DNA from: UBA6912 sp963792895
GTDB lineage: Bacteria; Actinomycetota; Acidimicrobiia; Spongiisociales; UBA5794
Length of the DNA stretch: 64,000 bases
Assembly: GCA_963792895.1 (NCBI GenBank)
Contig: CAWBYA010000004.1
Coordinates: 1-64,000, forward strand
Direction of reading: 5' to 3'
In this document: piece by piece, positions 52,489-61,663 of the stretch
Position numbering within the stretch: the first letter of the stretch is position 1
How the letters are laid out: each line of letters opens with the position of its first letter
Program-made: the position numbers and the translations under genes
Notes under the pieces: generated by a model
The model's database searches: none
What the model saw: the letters and a program-made list of their open reading frames with translations, nothing else
What the model was told of the DNA's origin: nothing

Positions 52489-53876
52489 CGGATCGTTCCT
52501 TCCATCGCTGGTGGAACGACTTCGCAGCAGGCGGTGGGAACTGCCGATGATCGGTCCAGCCACTGCCGTGCGACGGGAGCGAGTCGAGCCACGACGACCG
52601 CATCCGACCCAGGAGCCCTCCCGAGGCAAGCATCGCTCGCCACGCTGCGGGGCGGGTAGCGGCTTCGGTGTAGAGCTTCACCCCGCGTCGGAGCCACGCG
52701 GGAGCGAGACCCTCGTCGGCCAACTGGCTGCGCAGCGTCAGCAGGAGCTCGGGGATGTCGATGCGCACGGGGCATGCCTCCTTGCACGCACCGCACAGGC
52801 TTGATGCGTGGGGCAGGTCGGCGTGGCCGGCGAGCCCATGGAGCGAGGGCGTGAGCACGGCCCCGACCGGACCTGAGTAGACGGCGTCGTATGCGTGCCC
52901 GCCCGAGGCGCGGTACACGGGGCAGACGTTGAGGCATGCACCGCATCTGATGCAGGCGAGGATCTCCGCCGCTTCACTACCGAGCACCTGGGAGCGGCCG
53001 TTGTCGAGGATCACGACGTGGAACTCGTCCGGCCCATCGGGCTCGCCGCTGCGGCGCGGCCCCGTCACCAGATTGGTGTAGACCGACAGCCGCTGCCCCG
53101 TGGCGCTCCGGGCGAGCACCTCGAGCATCACGGCGAGATCGGCGACGGACGGCACGAGGCGCTCCATTCCCATGACCGCGAACGTGGATGCGCGGCGCCG
53201 TTGTGGTTATGCGGCCGTTGCCCTCATTGGTGACGAGGCACACCGATCCCGTCTCGGCGACGGCGAAGTTGACGCCCGAGATGCCCATGTCTGCAGCGAG
53301 GAACACGTTGCGCAGGTGGCGGCGGGCGATCGCGTTGAGCTTCGCGGGCTCATCCGTGTAGTCCGCACCGAGCTCGGCAGCGAAGAGGTCTCCGATCTCG
53401 GAGCGGGTGCGATGCAGCACGGGAGCGATGATGTGCGACGGCGTGTCACCGGAGAGCTGCACGATGAACTCGCCGAGGTCGGTCTCTGTGACTTCGATGC
53501 CCGCGACGCCGAGCGCGTCGTTCAACTCGATCTCCTCGGTGACCATCGATTTGGACTTCACGGCAGTGCGCACGCCGCGGTCTCTTGCGAACGCTGCAAT
53601 GTGGGCGTTGGCCTCGGCCGCGTCTGCGGCCCAGTAGACCGACCCGCCGGAATGCTCGACGGCGTCTGCGAACTGCCCGAGGTAGCGGTCGAGGTTGGCG
53701 AGGACGTCGACCCGTATCGCCCGGGCACGGTCCCGCATCGCTTCCATCGGAGGGAACTCGGCCGCAGCCGTGAGCCGGAGGTTCGTGAGGCGACGAGCGC
53801 CGATATCGAGTGCGACGACTCTCCCGGCGGCGCGGTCGCGACGTGCCCTGCCGAGGAAGTTGACGGGAGCCGTCAC
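52478..53876 (-). CDS. lutB: LutB-like iron-sulfur lactate oxidase subunit (frame broken by one base)
   Basis: From GTG 53876 the first frame runs to RITTTAPRIHV and the second continues FAVMGMERLVPSVADL to the stop at 52478. The switch lies near 53180-53192 and needs one base removed; the joined sequence matches the PRVHxAxMGxEK/RxVP motif of LutB. The C-terminus holds the ferredoxin-like 4Fe-4S cysteines CIRCGACLNVCPVYR and CGACKEACPV. The repaired protein is about 466 residues. It carries electrons from lactate oxidation. Confidence 0.88.
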
Positions 53877-54619
53877 GGGTGATCCCCGCCGTCGCCGGCG
53901 AGCACCTCGGCGATATGCCGGATCCGCACGTTGCTGGCGCCGCGGCGCCGCAGCCCCCCTTCGAGATGCATGAGGCAGCCGACGTCGACGCCGACCAGGA
54001 GATCGGCCCCCGATTGCTCGACGGCATTGAGCTTTCGGTTCATCATCGCCGCCGATATGTCAGGCATCTCCACGGCAAACAGCCCGCCGAATCCACAGCA
54101 CTCTTCGGCGTCAGCGACGGCGCAGCGGGTGAGGCCGACCACCGAATCGAGGAGCAGCTCAGGCTGGCTGCGAATACCGAGGTTGCGGAACCCGTGGCAC
54201 GAGGGGTGGTAGGCGGCCCGGGTCTCGAGCTCGGCGCCTACATCGGTGAGGCCGAGGTCCTCGACGAGGAACGTTGTGAACTCGCGCACCCGGGCCGCCA
54301 CTCGCGCCGCTTGGGCGCTGCGCTGGGGGTCTGCGGCAACCAGGTCGGGGGCGTGGTGGATGATCATGTCCGCACACGAACCGGAAGGAACGACGATGGT
54401 GCCTTCCGTGGCGTCGAGCACGTCGAGCATGTGATGGACGATGCGTCGCGACTCGTCCTGGAAACCGGCGTTGAATGGTGGCTGGCCGCAGCACGTCTGA
54501 TCGAACGGGAAGGCGACCTCGACCCCGGCTCGTTCGAGCACCGTGACCACGGCTTCGCCGACGGCCGGGTAGAAGCCGTCGATGAGGCACGTCACGAAGA
54601 GTTGCACCCGTTGCGACAC
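53873..54619 (-). CDS. lutA: LutA-like iron-sulfur lactate oxidase subunit
   Basis: The 248-residue protein has two CCG-type domains: QTCCGQPPFNAG and EECCGFGGLFAVE, which hold iron-sulfur clusters, plus AAYHPSCHGFRNLG. It is the first gene of lutA-lutB-lutC and starts at GTG 54619, divergent from the Nei-type glycosylase. The three proteins oxidise L-lactate to pyruvate. Confidence 0.93.
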   Translation of the reverse strand: MSQRVQLFVTCLIDGFYPAVGEAVVTVLERAGVEVAFPFDQTCCGQPPFNAGFQDESRRIVHHMLDVLDATEGTIVVPSGSCADMIIHHAPDLVAADPQRSAQAARVAARVREFTTFLVEDLGLTDVGAELETRAAYHPSCHGFRNLGIRSQPELLLDSVVGLTRCAVADAEECCGFGGLFAVEMPDISAAMMNRKLNAVEQSGADLLVGVDVGCLMHLEGGLRRRGASNVRIRHIAEVLAGDGGDHP

Positions 54620-54687
54620 GGCGCCACTCTATTCGGATACCTCCTCGCCGACCGAGTAGCCCGTCGGGTGCGGCTACGTTGCGGGCC

Positions 54688-55497
54688 ATGCCCGAGGGTC
54701 ACACACTGCATCGGATCGCTCGTCGCCACAACGAGTTGTTCGCCGGCCGCACGGTGGAGGCGTGGTCCCCCCAAGGACGCTTCTCGACCGATGCGGCTGT
54801 GCTCGACGGGCGTCGCCTCGATGAGGTGGCGGCCTACGGCAAGCATCTGTTCTATCGCTGGGACGACGCCCCGACTCTCTACGTCCACCTCGGGCTCGTT
54901 GGCAAGTTCCGCACGTTCACCAAGGCTCAGCCGCCGGCGCCGACGTCGGGCACTCGCCTCGCCATGCGGGCAGACCGTGCGACGACCTACTTGGCGGGCC
55001 CGATGGCGTGCAGGCTCGTCGCTCCCGAAGAGGAAACGGAGATCACGTCCGCACTCGGACCCGACCCGATCGCCAGCCGTCGGGGGAGAGGCGAGTTCGC
55101 CCGGCGTCTCGGGGTGAAGCGCACTTCCATCGCCGCCGCACTGCTCGACCAGAGCGTCGTGGCCGGCATCGGCAACGTGTACAGGGCCGAGCTCCTCTTC
55201 CTCCTCGGCATCCACCCGGATACTCCGGCGAACGAGCTGACTTCCGAGCAGGTCGATGCGATGTGGGACCTGACCGTCGACGAGCTGCGCCTCGGAGTGA
55301 AGCACGGCAGGATCATCACGGTGCGCCCACAGGAGATGGGGACGCGCGGGCGCAGCGATCTCGACCGGGATGAACGCCTCTACGTGTATCACCGCGATGG
55401 GATGCCGTGCCGGCGCTGCGGCACGCCGGTTCGGATGAAGGAGATCGGCGCAAGGCGCACGTGGTGGTGTCCGTCCTGCCAACCCGACGTCGGATGA
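54688..55497 (+). CDS. Fpg/Nei-family DNA glycosylase
   Basis: The 269-residue enzyme starts at ATG 54688, so that after Met removal the catalytic Pro1-Glu2 (PEGHT) is exposed; the open frame begins three codons earlier but that start would block it. It has the H2TH element RTSIAAALLDQSVVAGIGNVYRAELLF and a C-terminal zinc finger (CRRCGTPVRM ... CPSC). The PEGHTLHR start and length match actinobacterial Nei2-type glycosylases, which remove oxidised pyrimidines and cut the abasic site. Confidence 0.92.
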   Translation: MPEGHTLHRIARRHNELFAGRTVEAWSPQGRFSTDAAVLDGRRLDEVAAYGKHLFYRWDDAPTLYVHLGLVGKFRTFTKAQPPAPTSGTRLAMRADRATTYLAGPMACRLVAPEEETEITSALGPDPIASRRGRGEFARRLGVKRTSIAAALLDQSVVAGIGNVYRAELLFLLGIHPDTPANELTSEQVDAMWDLTVDELRLGVKHGRIITVRPQEMGTRGRSDLDRDERLYVYHRDGMPCRRCGTPVRMKEIGARRTWWCPSCQPDVG

Positions 55498-55566
55498 CGC
55501 AGAGGGGAGCGTGTCGGCCGCACGGCGTACGCTGTTCGGGACAACCATCGCCTTGGAGGTCCGCTC

Positions 55567-56388
55567 ATGCGATTGCCGCTCGACTCACTCCCGGAGAATC
55601 TCGAGCCGACGCGCACCACCCTTCACGCCTACGCACTCGCGGTCGGAGCCGTACCTCGCGTCCACGCGATCACGCACGACAAATGGTGGCACTCCAGCCT
55701 GAAGGTCGCCGTGGACGGCTTGGCAACCGAACGTATGGCGTTTGCCCGGGGGACGTTCCGCTTGCGCATGGACCTCCACCGACACGAGATCGTGGTCGAG
55801 ACGTCGACCGGTGGTGCGCAGCGATTCTCCATGCGGGAAGGCTTCACCGGCACGGAGATGGGCGATGCGCTGATCGCCGCTGTCGCCGAACTCGGGCTCG
55901 AGGGGGACTACGCCAGGAACAAGTTCGCCGGCGATGAGCCGCTCGTGTACGAGCCAGAGGTGGCGTCGGCGTTCCTCGGCGTGCTCACCAATGTCGAGTG
56001 GACGCTGGCCACTCATCGGGCCACGCTCGGCGGCTCGGTGGGTCCGCTCCAGGTGTGGCCGCACGGGTTCGACCTGGCGTTCGAGTGGTTCGGCACCAAG
56101 GTCGAGCGCTCCGAGGAGCACGGCGAGACGGTGGCGGTGCCCGCCCAGCTCAATCTCGGCTTCTACCCGAGGGGCGACGCATACTTCTACTCGAACCCAT
56201 GGCCCTTCGACGCCGAGGCACTCCTCGGCGTTGCGCTTCCGTCCGGCGCCGTGTGGCACACAGACGGCTGGCAGGGCTCGATGCTCCGTTACGCGGACGT
56301 GGCGGGACTCCCCGACGCTGCGGACCGAGTGCTCGACTATGCGAAGGCCGTGTTCGACGCCGCCTCGCCGACGCTGGCGGCACGGTGA
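55567..56388 (+). CDS. DUF5996-family protein
   Basis: The 273-residue protein has the segments ITHDKWWHSSLKV, LQVWPHGFDLAFEWFGTKV, QLNLGFYPRGDAYFYSNPWPF and GAVWHTDGWQGSML, the pattern of the DUF5996 family, whose function is unknown. Several Trp/His/Asp residues cluster and may form an active site. Ribosome site GGAGGT precedes ATG 55567. Confidence 0.85.
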   Translation: MRLPLDSLPENLEPTRTTLHAYALAVGAVPRVHAITHDKWWHSSLKVAVDGLATERMAFARGTFRLRMDLHRHEIVVETSTGGAQRFSMREGFTGTEMGDALIAAVAELGLEGDYARNKFAGDEPLVYEPEVASAFLGVLTNVEWTLATHRATLGGSVGPLQVWPHGFDLAFEWFGTKVERSEEHGETVAVPAQLNLGFYPRGDAYFYSNPWPFDAEALLGVALPSGAVWHTDGWQGSMLRYADVAGLPDAADRVLDYAKAVFDAASPTLAAR

Positions 56389-56398
56389 CGTCCCCAGC

Positions 56399-56839
56399 TC
56401 ACTCCTCGCCGATGTCCTCGTTCCAGAGCTCGGGTCGTGCGGCGATGAAACCCTTCATGAGCTCGACACAACGCACATCGTCGAGATTCGTTACCTCCAC
56501 CCCGGCGGCTTCGAGCAGAGCCTGCGGGCCCTGGAAGGTCCGCCGCTCACCGATGACAAGGCGCGGGATCCCGTAGAGCAGGATCGCCCCGGTGCACATC
56601 GAGCACGGCGAGAGCGTCGAGTAGATCGTCGCTCGGCGGTACACGGAGGCGGGCAGTCGCCCGGCGTTCTCCAGGCAGTCCATCTCGGCATGGAGCACGA
56701 CACTGCCGCGCTGGATGCGCTGGTTGTGGCCTCTGCCGACGATGTCGTCGTCGACGACGAGCACCGAGCCGATCGGGATCCCGCCGGCGGCGAGACCAGC
56801 CTCAGCTTCGGCGATCGCTGCCGCGAGGAAGGCATCCAT
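56399..56839 (-). CDS. Zinc-dependent nucleobase/nucleoside deaminase
   Basis: The 146-residue protein starts at ATG 56839; a GTG three codons earlier is an alternative. The deaminase zinc site is present: HAEMDCLENAG (HAE) and SPCSMCTGAI (PCxxC). The central GGIPIGSVLV is also typical of the family. Its length and ending (VELMKGFIAARPELWNEDIGEE) are close to yeast-type cytosine deaminases; other members deaminate guanine or tRNA adenosine. Cytosine or a cytosine analog is the best guess. Confidence 0.85.
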   Translation of the reverse strand: MDAFLAAAIAEAEAGLAAGGIPIGSVLVVDDDIVGRGHNQRIQRGSVVLHAEMDCLENAGRLPASVYRRATIYSTLSPCSMCTGAILLYGIPRLVIGERRTFQGPQALLEAAGVEVTNLDDVRCVELMKGFIAARPELWNEDIGEE

Positions 56840-56933
56840 GGTGGTCACGCTAGCTGGTCGGTCGCTCTCGTTCCGGCGTGGATCGGGTGCCGTTCTCGGT
56901 GGGTCATCCACGCAAGAACGGATGGCTTTCCCC

Positions 56934-57122
56934 TCACCACCGGGCCGTGTGGTGGTGGAACAGCTGGCGGCGCACGACTCGGAGGCGTCGCCACCTCTGG
57001 AAGCGACGCCACCGAGTGGTGGCCGGGCCGTGCTCGCTGTCGTAGCGGGCCACGTGCTCGGCGTAGATGGCGCGCACCGAGTCGGCGGGATCGACGAAGG
57101 CCGACCCCGTTTCGTTGGTCAT
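56934..57122 (-). CDS. Small basic hypothetical protein
   Basis: The 62-residue product starts at ATG 57122, overlapping the DUF3052 gene by ATGA, so it is translationally coupled. It is acidic at the N-terminus and strongly basic at the end (TTRWRRFQRWRRLRVVRRQLFHHHTARW), suggesting RNA or membrane contact. Unknown family. Last gene of the kbl-tdh operon. Confidence 0.6.
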   Translation of the reverse strand: MTNETGSAFVDPADSVRAIYAEHVARYDSEHGPATTRWRRFQRWRRLRVVRRQLFHHHTARW

Positions 57123-57526
57123 CGTCGCTCCTTGCGCCACACGACCTTGAGACCGGACCACGTGTCGTCGATCGCCGCAACCTTGACGTCGACCAGGCCG
57201 AGTGGGAGCACGACCTCGCGCACGACGTCCTCGGTCATGTCCGTCGGCACCTTCGAGGCACGCTTCGGCCATGCCACCCACAGGGCGCCGGTCGGGTGAA
57301 TGACCCGTCCGAGCGACTCGATACGCCGTTCGAGGCGGCGGCGCTCCTTGGTGAAGAGCACGACGACATCGGCCTTCCCGCGGGCGGACGTGCGGATGGT
57401 GACGGCGGGGGGCAGCGGTGCGACGATCTCGGCGAAGTGGCCCGGGTCGGCGAGCACCATCACCACGTCGCCCGCCCCGATCCCCAGCTTCCTGGCGAGC
57501 GGAGTGCCCGAGTATCCGGCCGTCAT
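57119..57526 (-). CDS. DUF3052-family protein
   Basis: The 135-residue protein starts at ATG 57526, ATGA-overlapping the tdh stop. It has YSGTPLARKLGI and VIHPTGALWVAWPKRASKVPTDMTEDVVREVVLPLGLVDVKVAAIDDTWSGLKVVWRK, the DUF3052 signature found in actinobacteria. Function unknown, but being locked into the threonine operon suggests a role beside it or simply shared transcription. Confidence 0.85.
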   Translation of the reverse strand: MTAGYSGTPLARKLGIGAGDVVMVLADPGHFAEIVAPLPPAVTIRTSARGKADVVVLFTKERRRLERRIESLGRVIHPTGALWVAWPKRASKVPTDMTEDVVREVVLPLGLVDVKVAAIDDTWSGLKVVWRKERR

Positions 57527-58557
57527 GCGGTCCAATCCAAGATCACCTTGGCGCACTCTCCCCTCCGCATGACCTCGAATGCCGCCTCGTAGTCGTCCGC
57601 AGCGAAATGGTGCGTGATGACGGGGGTGACGTCGAGGCCCGTCTGCAGCATCGCCAGCATCTTGTACCACGTCTCGAACATCTTGCGCCCATAGATGCCC
57701 TTCAGCGTGAGCCCTTTGAAGATGATGTCATTCCAGTCGATCGGCGTCGCATCGCTGGCTCGAGGGATTCCGAGGAGGGCGATGTTGCCACCGTTGTTCA
57801 TCGTCGAGATCATCTGGTGCAGCGCAGGGGGGGAACCCGACATCTCCAGACCGACATCGAAGCCCTCATGCATGGCGAGCGACCCCATCGTTTCGCGCAG
57901 GTCGTCGCGGGTGACGTTGAGCGCACGATCGGCGCCCATCGTCGCTGCGATGCCGAGGCGGTAGTCGTTGATGTCCGTGACCACAACGAACCGGGCACCG
58001 ACATGCCTGGCGATGGCCGTCGCCATCATCCCGATAGGGCCTGCGCCGGTGACCAGCACGTCCTCGCCAACGAGATCGAAGCTGAGCGCCGTGTGCGTTG
58101 CGTTGCCCAGCGGGTCGAGGATGCTCGCGACGTCGTCGGAGATGTCGTCTGGGATCGGTTGGACGTTGTCGCCGGGGATCGCGACGTACTCGGCGAACGC
58201 GCCCGGGCGGTTGACGCCGACCCCGACCGTTTGGATGCAGAAGTGCCGCCGACCCGCCTGGCAGTTCCGGCAGCGGCCGCACACGACATGACCCTCACCC
58301 GACACGCGCTGCCCGATCTCGAGACCTGTGACCTCGCCGCCCATCGCCGCCACGGTCCCGACGTATTCGTGGCCGATGGCCATGGGAACGGGGATGGTTG
58401 CCTTCGCCCATTCGTCCCAGGCGACGATGTGGAGATCGGTCCCGCAGATCGACGTCTTGGCGACGCGGATCAACACGTCGTTGTGCCCGACGATTGGCTC
58501 GGGGATGTCCTCCATCCAGATACCGGGCTCCGGTTTCGCTTTCACGAGCGCCTTCAT
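57523..58557 (-). CDS. tdh: L-threonine 3-dehydrogenase
   Basis: The 344-residue zinc enzyme starts at ATG 58557 (ATGA overlap with kbl). It has catalytic-zinc residues in TSICGTDLHIVAWDEW and GHEYVG, the structural zinc tetrad CGRCRNCQAGRRHFC, and the NAD motif GAGPIGMMA. It oxidises L-threonine to 2-amino-3-ketobutyrate, the substrate of the adjacent Kbl. Sequence is collinear with the family, including the C-terminus. Confidence 0.95.
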   Translation of the reverse strand: MKALVKAKPEPGIWMEDIPEPIVGHNDVLIRVAKTSICGTDLHIVAWDEWAKATIPVPMAIGHEYVGTVAAMGGEVTGLEIGQRVSGEGHVVCGRCRNCQAGRRHFCIQTVGVGVNRPGAFAEYVAIPGDNVQPIPDDISDDVASILDPLGNATHTALSFDLVGEDVLVTGAGPIGMMATAIARHVGARFVVVTDINDYRLGIAATMGADRALNVTRDDLRETMGSLAMHEGFDVGLEMSGSPPALHQMISTMNNGGNIALLGIPRASDATPIDWNDIIFKGLTLKGIYGRKMFETWYKMLAMLQTGLDVTPVITHHFAADDYEAAFEVMRRGECAKVILDWTA

Positions 58558-59744
58558 GCGACAACCCCGAGCTCGCGCCCCACCTTGGTGAAGGCGGCGA
58601 TTGCCGTGTCGAGGTGCTCTTGGTGGTGGGCGGCCGACATCTGGGTGCGGATCCTCGCTTGACCCTGTGGCACCACGGGAAACGAGAAGCCGATGACGTA
58701 GATGCCTTCGGCGAGCAAGCGATCGGCCATGTCGCCGGCGAGCTTGGCGTCGCCGAGCATCACCGGAATGATCGGATGGCCGGAACCGGCCAGCGTGAAG
58801 CCCGCCGCTTCCATCCCGGCGCGGAAGTAGGAGGAGTTGTCCCGCAGCTTGGTGCGCAGTGAATCGGACGCTTCGAGCAGGCGCAGGGTCGTGATCGCAG
58901 TGGCGGCGATGACCGGCGCCAGCGTGTTGGAGAAGAGGTACGGCCGGGAGCGCTGCCGCAGCCACGCAACGATCTCCTTGCGCCCCGAGGTGTAACCGCC
59001 GGAGGCGCCGCCCAGCGCCTTTCCCAGCGTGCCCGTGACGATGTCGACCCGATCGGTGACGCCCCAATGGTCGGGGGTGCCTCCCCCGTGGTCCCCGACG
59101 AACCCGACGGCGTGCGAATCGTCGACCATCACCAGGGCACCGTGGTCTTCTGCGAGATCGCAGATCGCCGGCAGGTTGGCGATGATGCCGTCCATCGAGA
59201 ACACACCGTCGGTAGCGATGAGCTTGAACCGGGCGTCCTTGGCCGCGTCGAGCTGTCGAGCGAGGTCATCCATGTTGTTGTTCTCGTATCGGAACCGCTG
59301 CGCCTTCGACAAGCGCACGCCGTCGATGATGGAGGCGTGGTTGAGGGCGTCGGAGATGACGGCGTCCTCCTCGTCCAGGATCGTCCCGAACAGGCCCTCG
59401 TTTGCGTCCCAACACGACGAGTAGAGAATCGTGTCTTCTGTGTGCAGGAAGCGACTGATGGCCGCCTCGAGTTGCTTGTGCACCGTTTGGGTCCCGCAGA
59501 TGAACCGCACCGACGCCATACCGAAGCCGTAGGTGTGCACGGCTGTTGCCGCGGCCTCGATGAGCTCGGGATTGTTGGCCAGGCCCAGGTAGTTGTTGGC
59601 ACAGAGGTTGATGACCTCGGTGCCATCTTCGAGCGTGATGACCGCATCCTGCTGCGAGGCGATCACCCGCTCGGCCTTGTAGAGCCCAGCCTCGCGGAGC
59701 TCACCCGTCTGGTCCGCCAGATGGCGGAGGAACTGCTCGTTCAT
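58554..59744 (-). CDS. kbl: 2-Amino-3-ketobutyrate CoA ligase
   Basis: The 396-residue PLP enzyme (glycine C-acetyltransferase) has CANNYLGLA, DALNHASIIDG, DDSHAVGFVGDHGGGTP and the PLP-lysine segment TGTLGKALGGASGGY. It splits 2-amino-3-ketobutyrate to glycine and acetyl-CoA. ATG 59744 opens the operon kbl-tdh-DUF3052-small protein, each joined by a 4-bp overlap. Confidence 0.95.
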   Translation of the reverse strand: MNEQFLRHLADQTGELREAGLYKAERVIASQQDAVITLEDGTEVINLCANNYLGLANNPELIEAAATAVHTYGFGMASVRFICGTQTVHKQLEAAISRFLHTEDTILYSSCWDANEGLFGTILDEEDAVISDALNHASIIDGVRLSKAQRFRYENNNMDDLARQLDAAKDARFKLIATDGVFSMDGIIANLPAICDLAEDHGALVMVDDSHAVGFVGDHGGGTPDHWGVTDRVDIVTGTLGKALGGASGGYTSGRKEIVAWLRQRSRPYLFSNTLAPVIAATAITTLRLLEASDSLRTKLRDNSSYFRAGMEAAGFTLAGSGHPIIPVMLGDAKLAGDMADRLLAEGIYVIGFSFPVVPQGQARIRTQMSAAHHQEHLDTAIAAFTKVGRELGVVA

Positions 59745-59820
59745 GTCACCTCCGTGGGCGAGTCTACGGAGGCAGGTTCGCTCGGGTCAGGGCCGGCGGT
59801 CCCGCACCGGCAGGTGACCG

Positions 59821-60393
59821 TCAGCTTCTGGCCATGCCGTAGAACTCCCGGTTGGGCTGCATCGACGTGAGGTTGGCCATGCGGTTGGAATAGGCGAACA
59901 AGGCGGCGATGGCGCCGATGTCCCACACGTCTTCATCGGCGAACCCCTGCTGCCCGAGATGGGCGAAGTCGTCTTCCGTGAGCGAGGCGGAGTCGGTCGC
60001 CACCTTGACGGCGAACTCGCACATCGCCTTGGTGCGATCGTCGAGGTCGGCCTTCCGATAGTTCACGGCGACCTGGTCGGCTATCAGCGGGTTCTTCGCT
60101 CTGATGCGCAGGATCGCACCGTGGGCGACGACGCAGTAGAGGCAATCGTTGGTCGCGCTGGTCACGACGACGACCATCTCGCGTTCGGCCTTGGTGAGTC
60201 CCGACTCCTTCTCCATGAGGGCGTCGTGCAGGCCCATGAAGTGGCGCAGCTCGTCGGGCCGGTGGGCCATCGCCAGGAACACGTTTGGGATGAAGCCGGT
60301 CTTCTCCTGAATCGTGAGCATTCGGTTGCGCAGGTCCTCGGGGACGTCGTTCAGGTTGGGGACGGGGAAGCGGCTGATCGGTTGGTCTGACAT
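59821..60393 (-). CDS. AhpD/CMD-like peroxidase-related enzyme
   Basis: The 190-residue protein belongs to the carboxymuconolactone decarboxylase/AhpD superfamily, peroxidase-related subgroup. It has the redox-active CLYCVVAHG (CxxC followed by His) and GFIPNVFLAMAHRPDEL at the N-terminus, plus ALFAYSNRMANL at the end. It probably reduces peroxides or protects from them. ATG 60393, divergent from the kinase-like gene. Confidence 0.88.
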   Translation of the reverse strand: MSDQPISRFPVPNLNDVPEDLRNRMLTIQEKTGFIPNVFLAMAHRPDELRHFMGLHDALMEKESGLTKAEREMVVVVTSATNDCLYCVVAHGAILRIRAKNPLIADQVAVNYRKADLDDRTKAMCEFAVKVATDSASLTEDDFAHLGQQGFADEDVWDIGAIAALFAYSNRMANLTSMQPNREFYGMARS

Positions 60394-60464
60394 CGCACTC
60401 CTCGGCGTTGGCTGCCGATGCGACCCTACCCAGCTGCGTACGATGTCCGGCGCAAAGGAGCGTG

Positions 60465-61487
60465 ATGGCGGACACAGGCATGGTGGTGCCGGCGGTGGCC
60501 GGCGACCTCACGTCGGCCTTGTTCTCGTCCGCACTCGGCAGGCCCCTCGAGGTAACGGCGGTCGAGCGCGTTGGTGAGGCGTTCGGGTTCACTGGCGCGA
60601 CCTTTCGCGTGACGTTCGACGGTGGGGCCGAGCGGGTCATCGCAAAACTGTGGCCGATGACCAAGGCCGACGACATGAGGGAGATCTCGTTCTATCAACG
60701 TTGTGCGGCCGAGACTCCTGCGCCGCTCCCGCGTTTCCTCCATGGCAGGGCCGACGTGCACCGGCGGCGGGCGTGGCTCGTGCTGGAGGAGTTGACGAAC
60801 TTCCGTCAGGGTGACGACCTCGCCGCTGAAAGCCTGCCAACCGTCCTGGCAATCGTCGGCCTCATGGCACGGATCCAGGCCACGTGGTCGGGGCGGCTCG
60901 ACGGCGTCTCGTGGCTCCCCTGCGCACCCGGGTTCCGCAGGGACCCTGCCTACCTCGCCGACAGAAGGCGCGAGTACCTGTTGCGTTTCGGGCCGCTCCC
61001 CGATCCGGCGGCCCGGCGACTCTTCGACGACATTCCGCACCTCGTGCCGGTCGCGAACGAGTTGCTCAGGGGTGCGCCCGCGACGCTGCTTCACCTTGAT
61101 CTATCGCTCGACAATCTGCTGTTCCTGCAGCCGGGGGACCGGCCTGCGCTGATCGACTGGGCGCGCTGCGGCAGAGGACCCGGCGTTCATGACCTCGCCT
61201 CGGTCCTCTTCGGCATGGCACCCGTCGATCGGATGGGGGAAGCCGTCGCTCACCACATTGACTCGCTGAACTCCGCCGGATTGGTCGTTGAACCCGATGA
61301 CGTCGTGCGGTGGCTGGGCGGTGCCATGATCCACGAGTTCATCACCCGCACGCTTGGCGTGGCGCGGTGGGCAGCAGACACGCCGCGCGGGCTCACGATC
61401 CTCGACCGACAGGTACGGCGAACTCCATCGCTCGTGGCGGCATGGCAGGCGCTCGATCCCAAGCTCTTCGCTCGCCTCTCCCGGTAG
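60465..61487 (+). CDS. Aminoglycoside-phosphotransferase-like kinase
   Basis: The 340-residue protein starts at ATG 60465 after AAAGGAG. It shows an APH/choline-kinase fold: nucleotide-binding Lys in RVIAKLWPM, catalytic loop LHLDLSLDNLLF (HxDxxxxN type) and metal-binding Asp in LIDWARCGRGPGVHDLA. Such proteins phosphorylate small alcohols; the substrate is unknown, antibiotic resistance is only one possibility. Confidence 0.82.
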   Translation: MADTGMVVPAVAGDLTSALFSSALGRPLEVTAVERVGEAFGFTGATFRVTFDGGAERVIAKLWPMTKADDMREISFYQRCAAETPAPLPRFLHGRADVHRRRAWLVLEELTNFRQGDDLAAESLPTVLAIVGLMARIQATWSGRLDGVSWLPCAPGFRRDPAYLADRRREYLLRFGPLPDPAARRLFDDIPHLVPVANELLRGAPATLLHLDLSLDNLLFLQPGDRPALIDWARCGRGPGVHDLASVLFGMAPVDRMGEAVAHHIDSLNSAGLVVEPDDVVRWLGGAMIHEFITRTLGVARWAADTPRGLTILDRQVRRTPSLVAAWQALDPKLFARLSR

Positions 61488-61512
61488 CCCACGGCCGACA
61501 ATGCAAGTGCCC

Positions 61513-61530
61513 TCGGGCTGATCAGCCCGA
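61513..61530. terminator. Perfect palindrome between convergent genes
   Basis: TCGGGCTGATCAGCCCGA is an 18-bp perfect palindrome (61513-61530) that can fold as a 7-bp stem with a GATC loop. It lies 25 bp after the kinase-like gene and 130 bp after the end of the luciferase-like gene, so it may terminate both. It could also be a protein binding site. Confidence 0.45.
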
Positions 61531-61663
61531 TTCTGGCCCATCGTGCCGCTCCACCCGCAGCGGTTCGAGCACGGTCGTTGGGGTGGTCGGATAGAGCCAC
61601 TGATCGAGAAGTCGCACATGATCGCCATGGGCCCCTGACGCGTGAGTACGGCCCGGCGTACGC

